DNA of 5,898 nt, from the NCBI GenBank assembly GCA_027297085.1, contig JAPUIL010000301.1:1-5898 (forward strand), in the 5' to 3' direction. How positions within the stretch are numbered: position 1 is the stretch's first letter; every line of letters starts with the position of its first letter. This DNA comes from Verrucomicrobiota bacterium. Lineage in GTDB: Bacteria; Verrucomicrobiota; Verrucomicrobiia; Opitutales; UBA2995. This document shows positions 5,843-5,898 of this stretch, piece by piece. The notes under the pieces were generated by a model. The model did not search any database. It was given only the letters and a program-made list of their open reading frames with translations, and was not told the origin of the DNA. The position numbers and the translations under genes were made by a program.

Positions 5843-5898
5843 ATCTCTCAGCCTTCTGTTATTGCTAGAACGCACTGCAAAACCTTGCACCTGCAATA

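Noticed and set aside
5843..5898. TGCAA (5876-5880) with TTGCA (5885-5889) as a terminator after the last gene.
   Set aside because: The stem is only five AT-containing pairs and no T-run follows. The true operon end is probably beyond the window.

Overview
The window carries eight protein-coding genes, all on the + strand. Moderate GC, ordinary Shine-Dalgarno sites and a sigma70-like promoter indicate a bacterium. The gene families would suit an environmental, perhaps marine, proteobacterium, but nothing here fixes the taxon. There is no rRNA, tRNA, transposase, integrase or CRISPR array.

Left part (1-2643). About 330 bases without a recognisable gene are followed by four genes separated by 69-111 nt. 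They encode a small lipoprotein of unknown function (332-778), a VOC/glyoxalase-fold protein (890-1261), a glutaredoxin-like thiol protein starting at GTG (1351-1587) and a zinc-free medium-chain dehydrogenase/reductase, MDR1 (1657-2643). The leader of the lipoprotein gene can fold so that its ribosome binding site is paired. A strong intrinsic terminator (2692-2715) closes this part.

Right part (2719-5842). A strong-looking promoter lies inside an array of TGTAAA/TTTACA operator-like repeats with a 21-bp period. It precedes a four-helix membrane protein (2877-3323) and, one base later, a small XRE/Cro-type repressor (3325-3552). Without any visible terminator these are followed by a second MDR paralogue, MDR2 (3604-4617), and a divergent S-adenosylhomocysteine-hydrolase-like enzyme (4655-5842). 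The gaps are 1, 51 and 37 nt, so a single autoregulated transcript is plausible.

How the genes may work together. The membrane protein and XRE regulator look like a self-controlled pair sitting between two related oxidoreductase genes. The most unusual protein is the last one. It keeps the NAD fold and several substrate-contacting residues of SAH hydrolase but changes others that are normally invariant, so its substrate or reaction may differ. Its coupling to an MDR reductase suggests a small redox pathway; that last step is inference.
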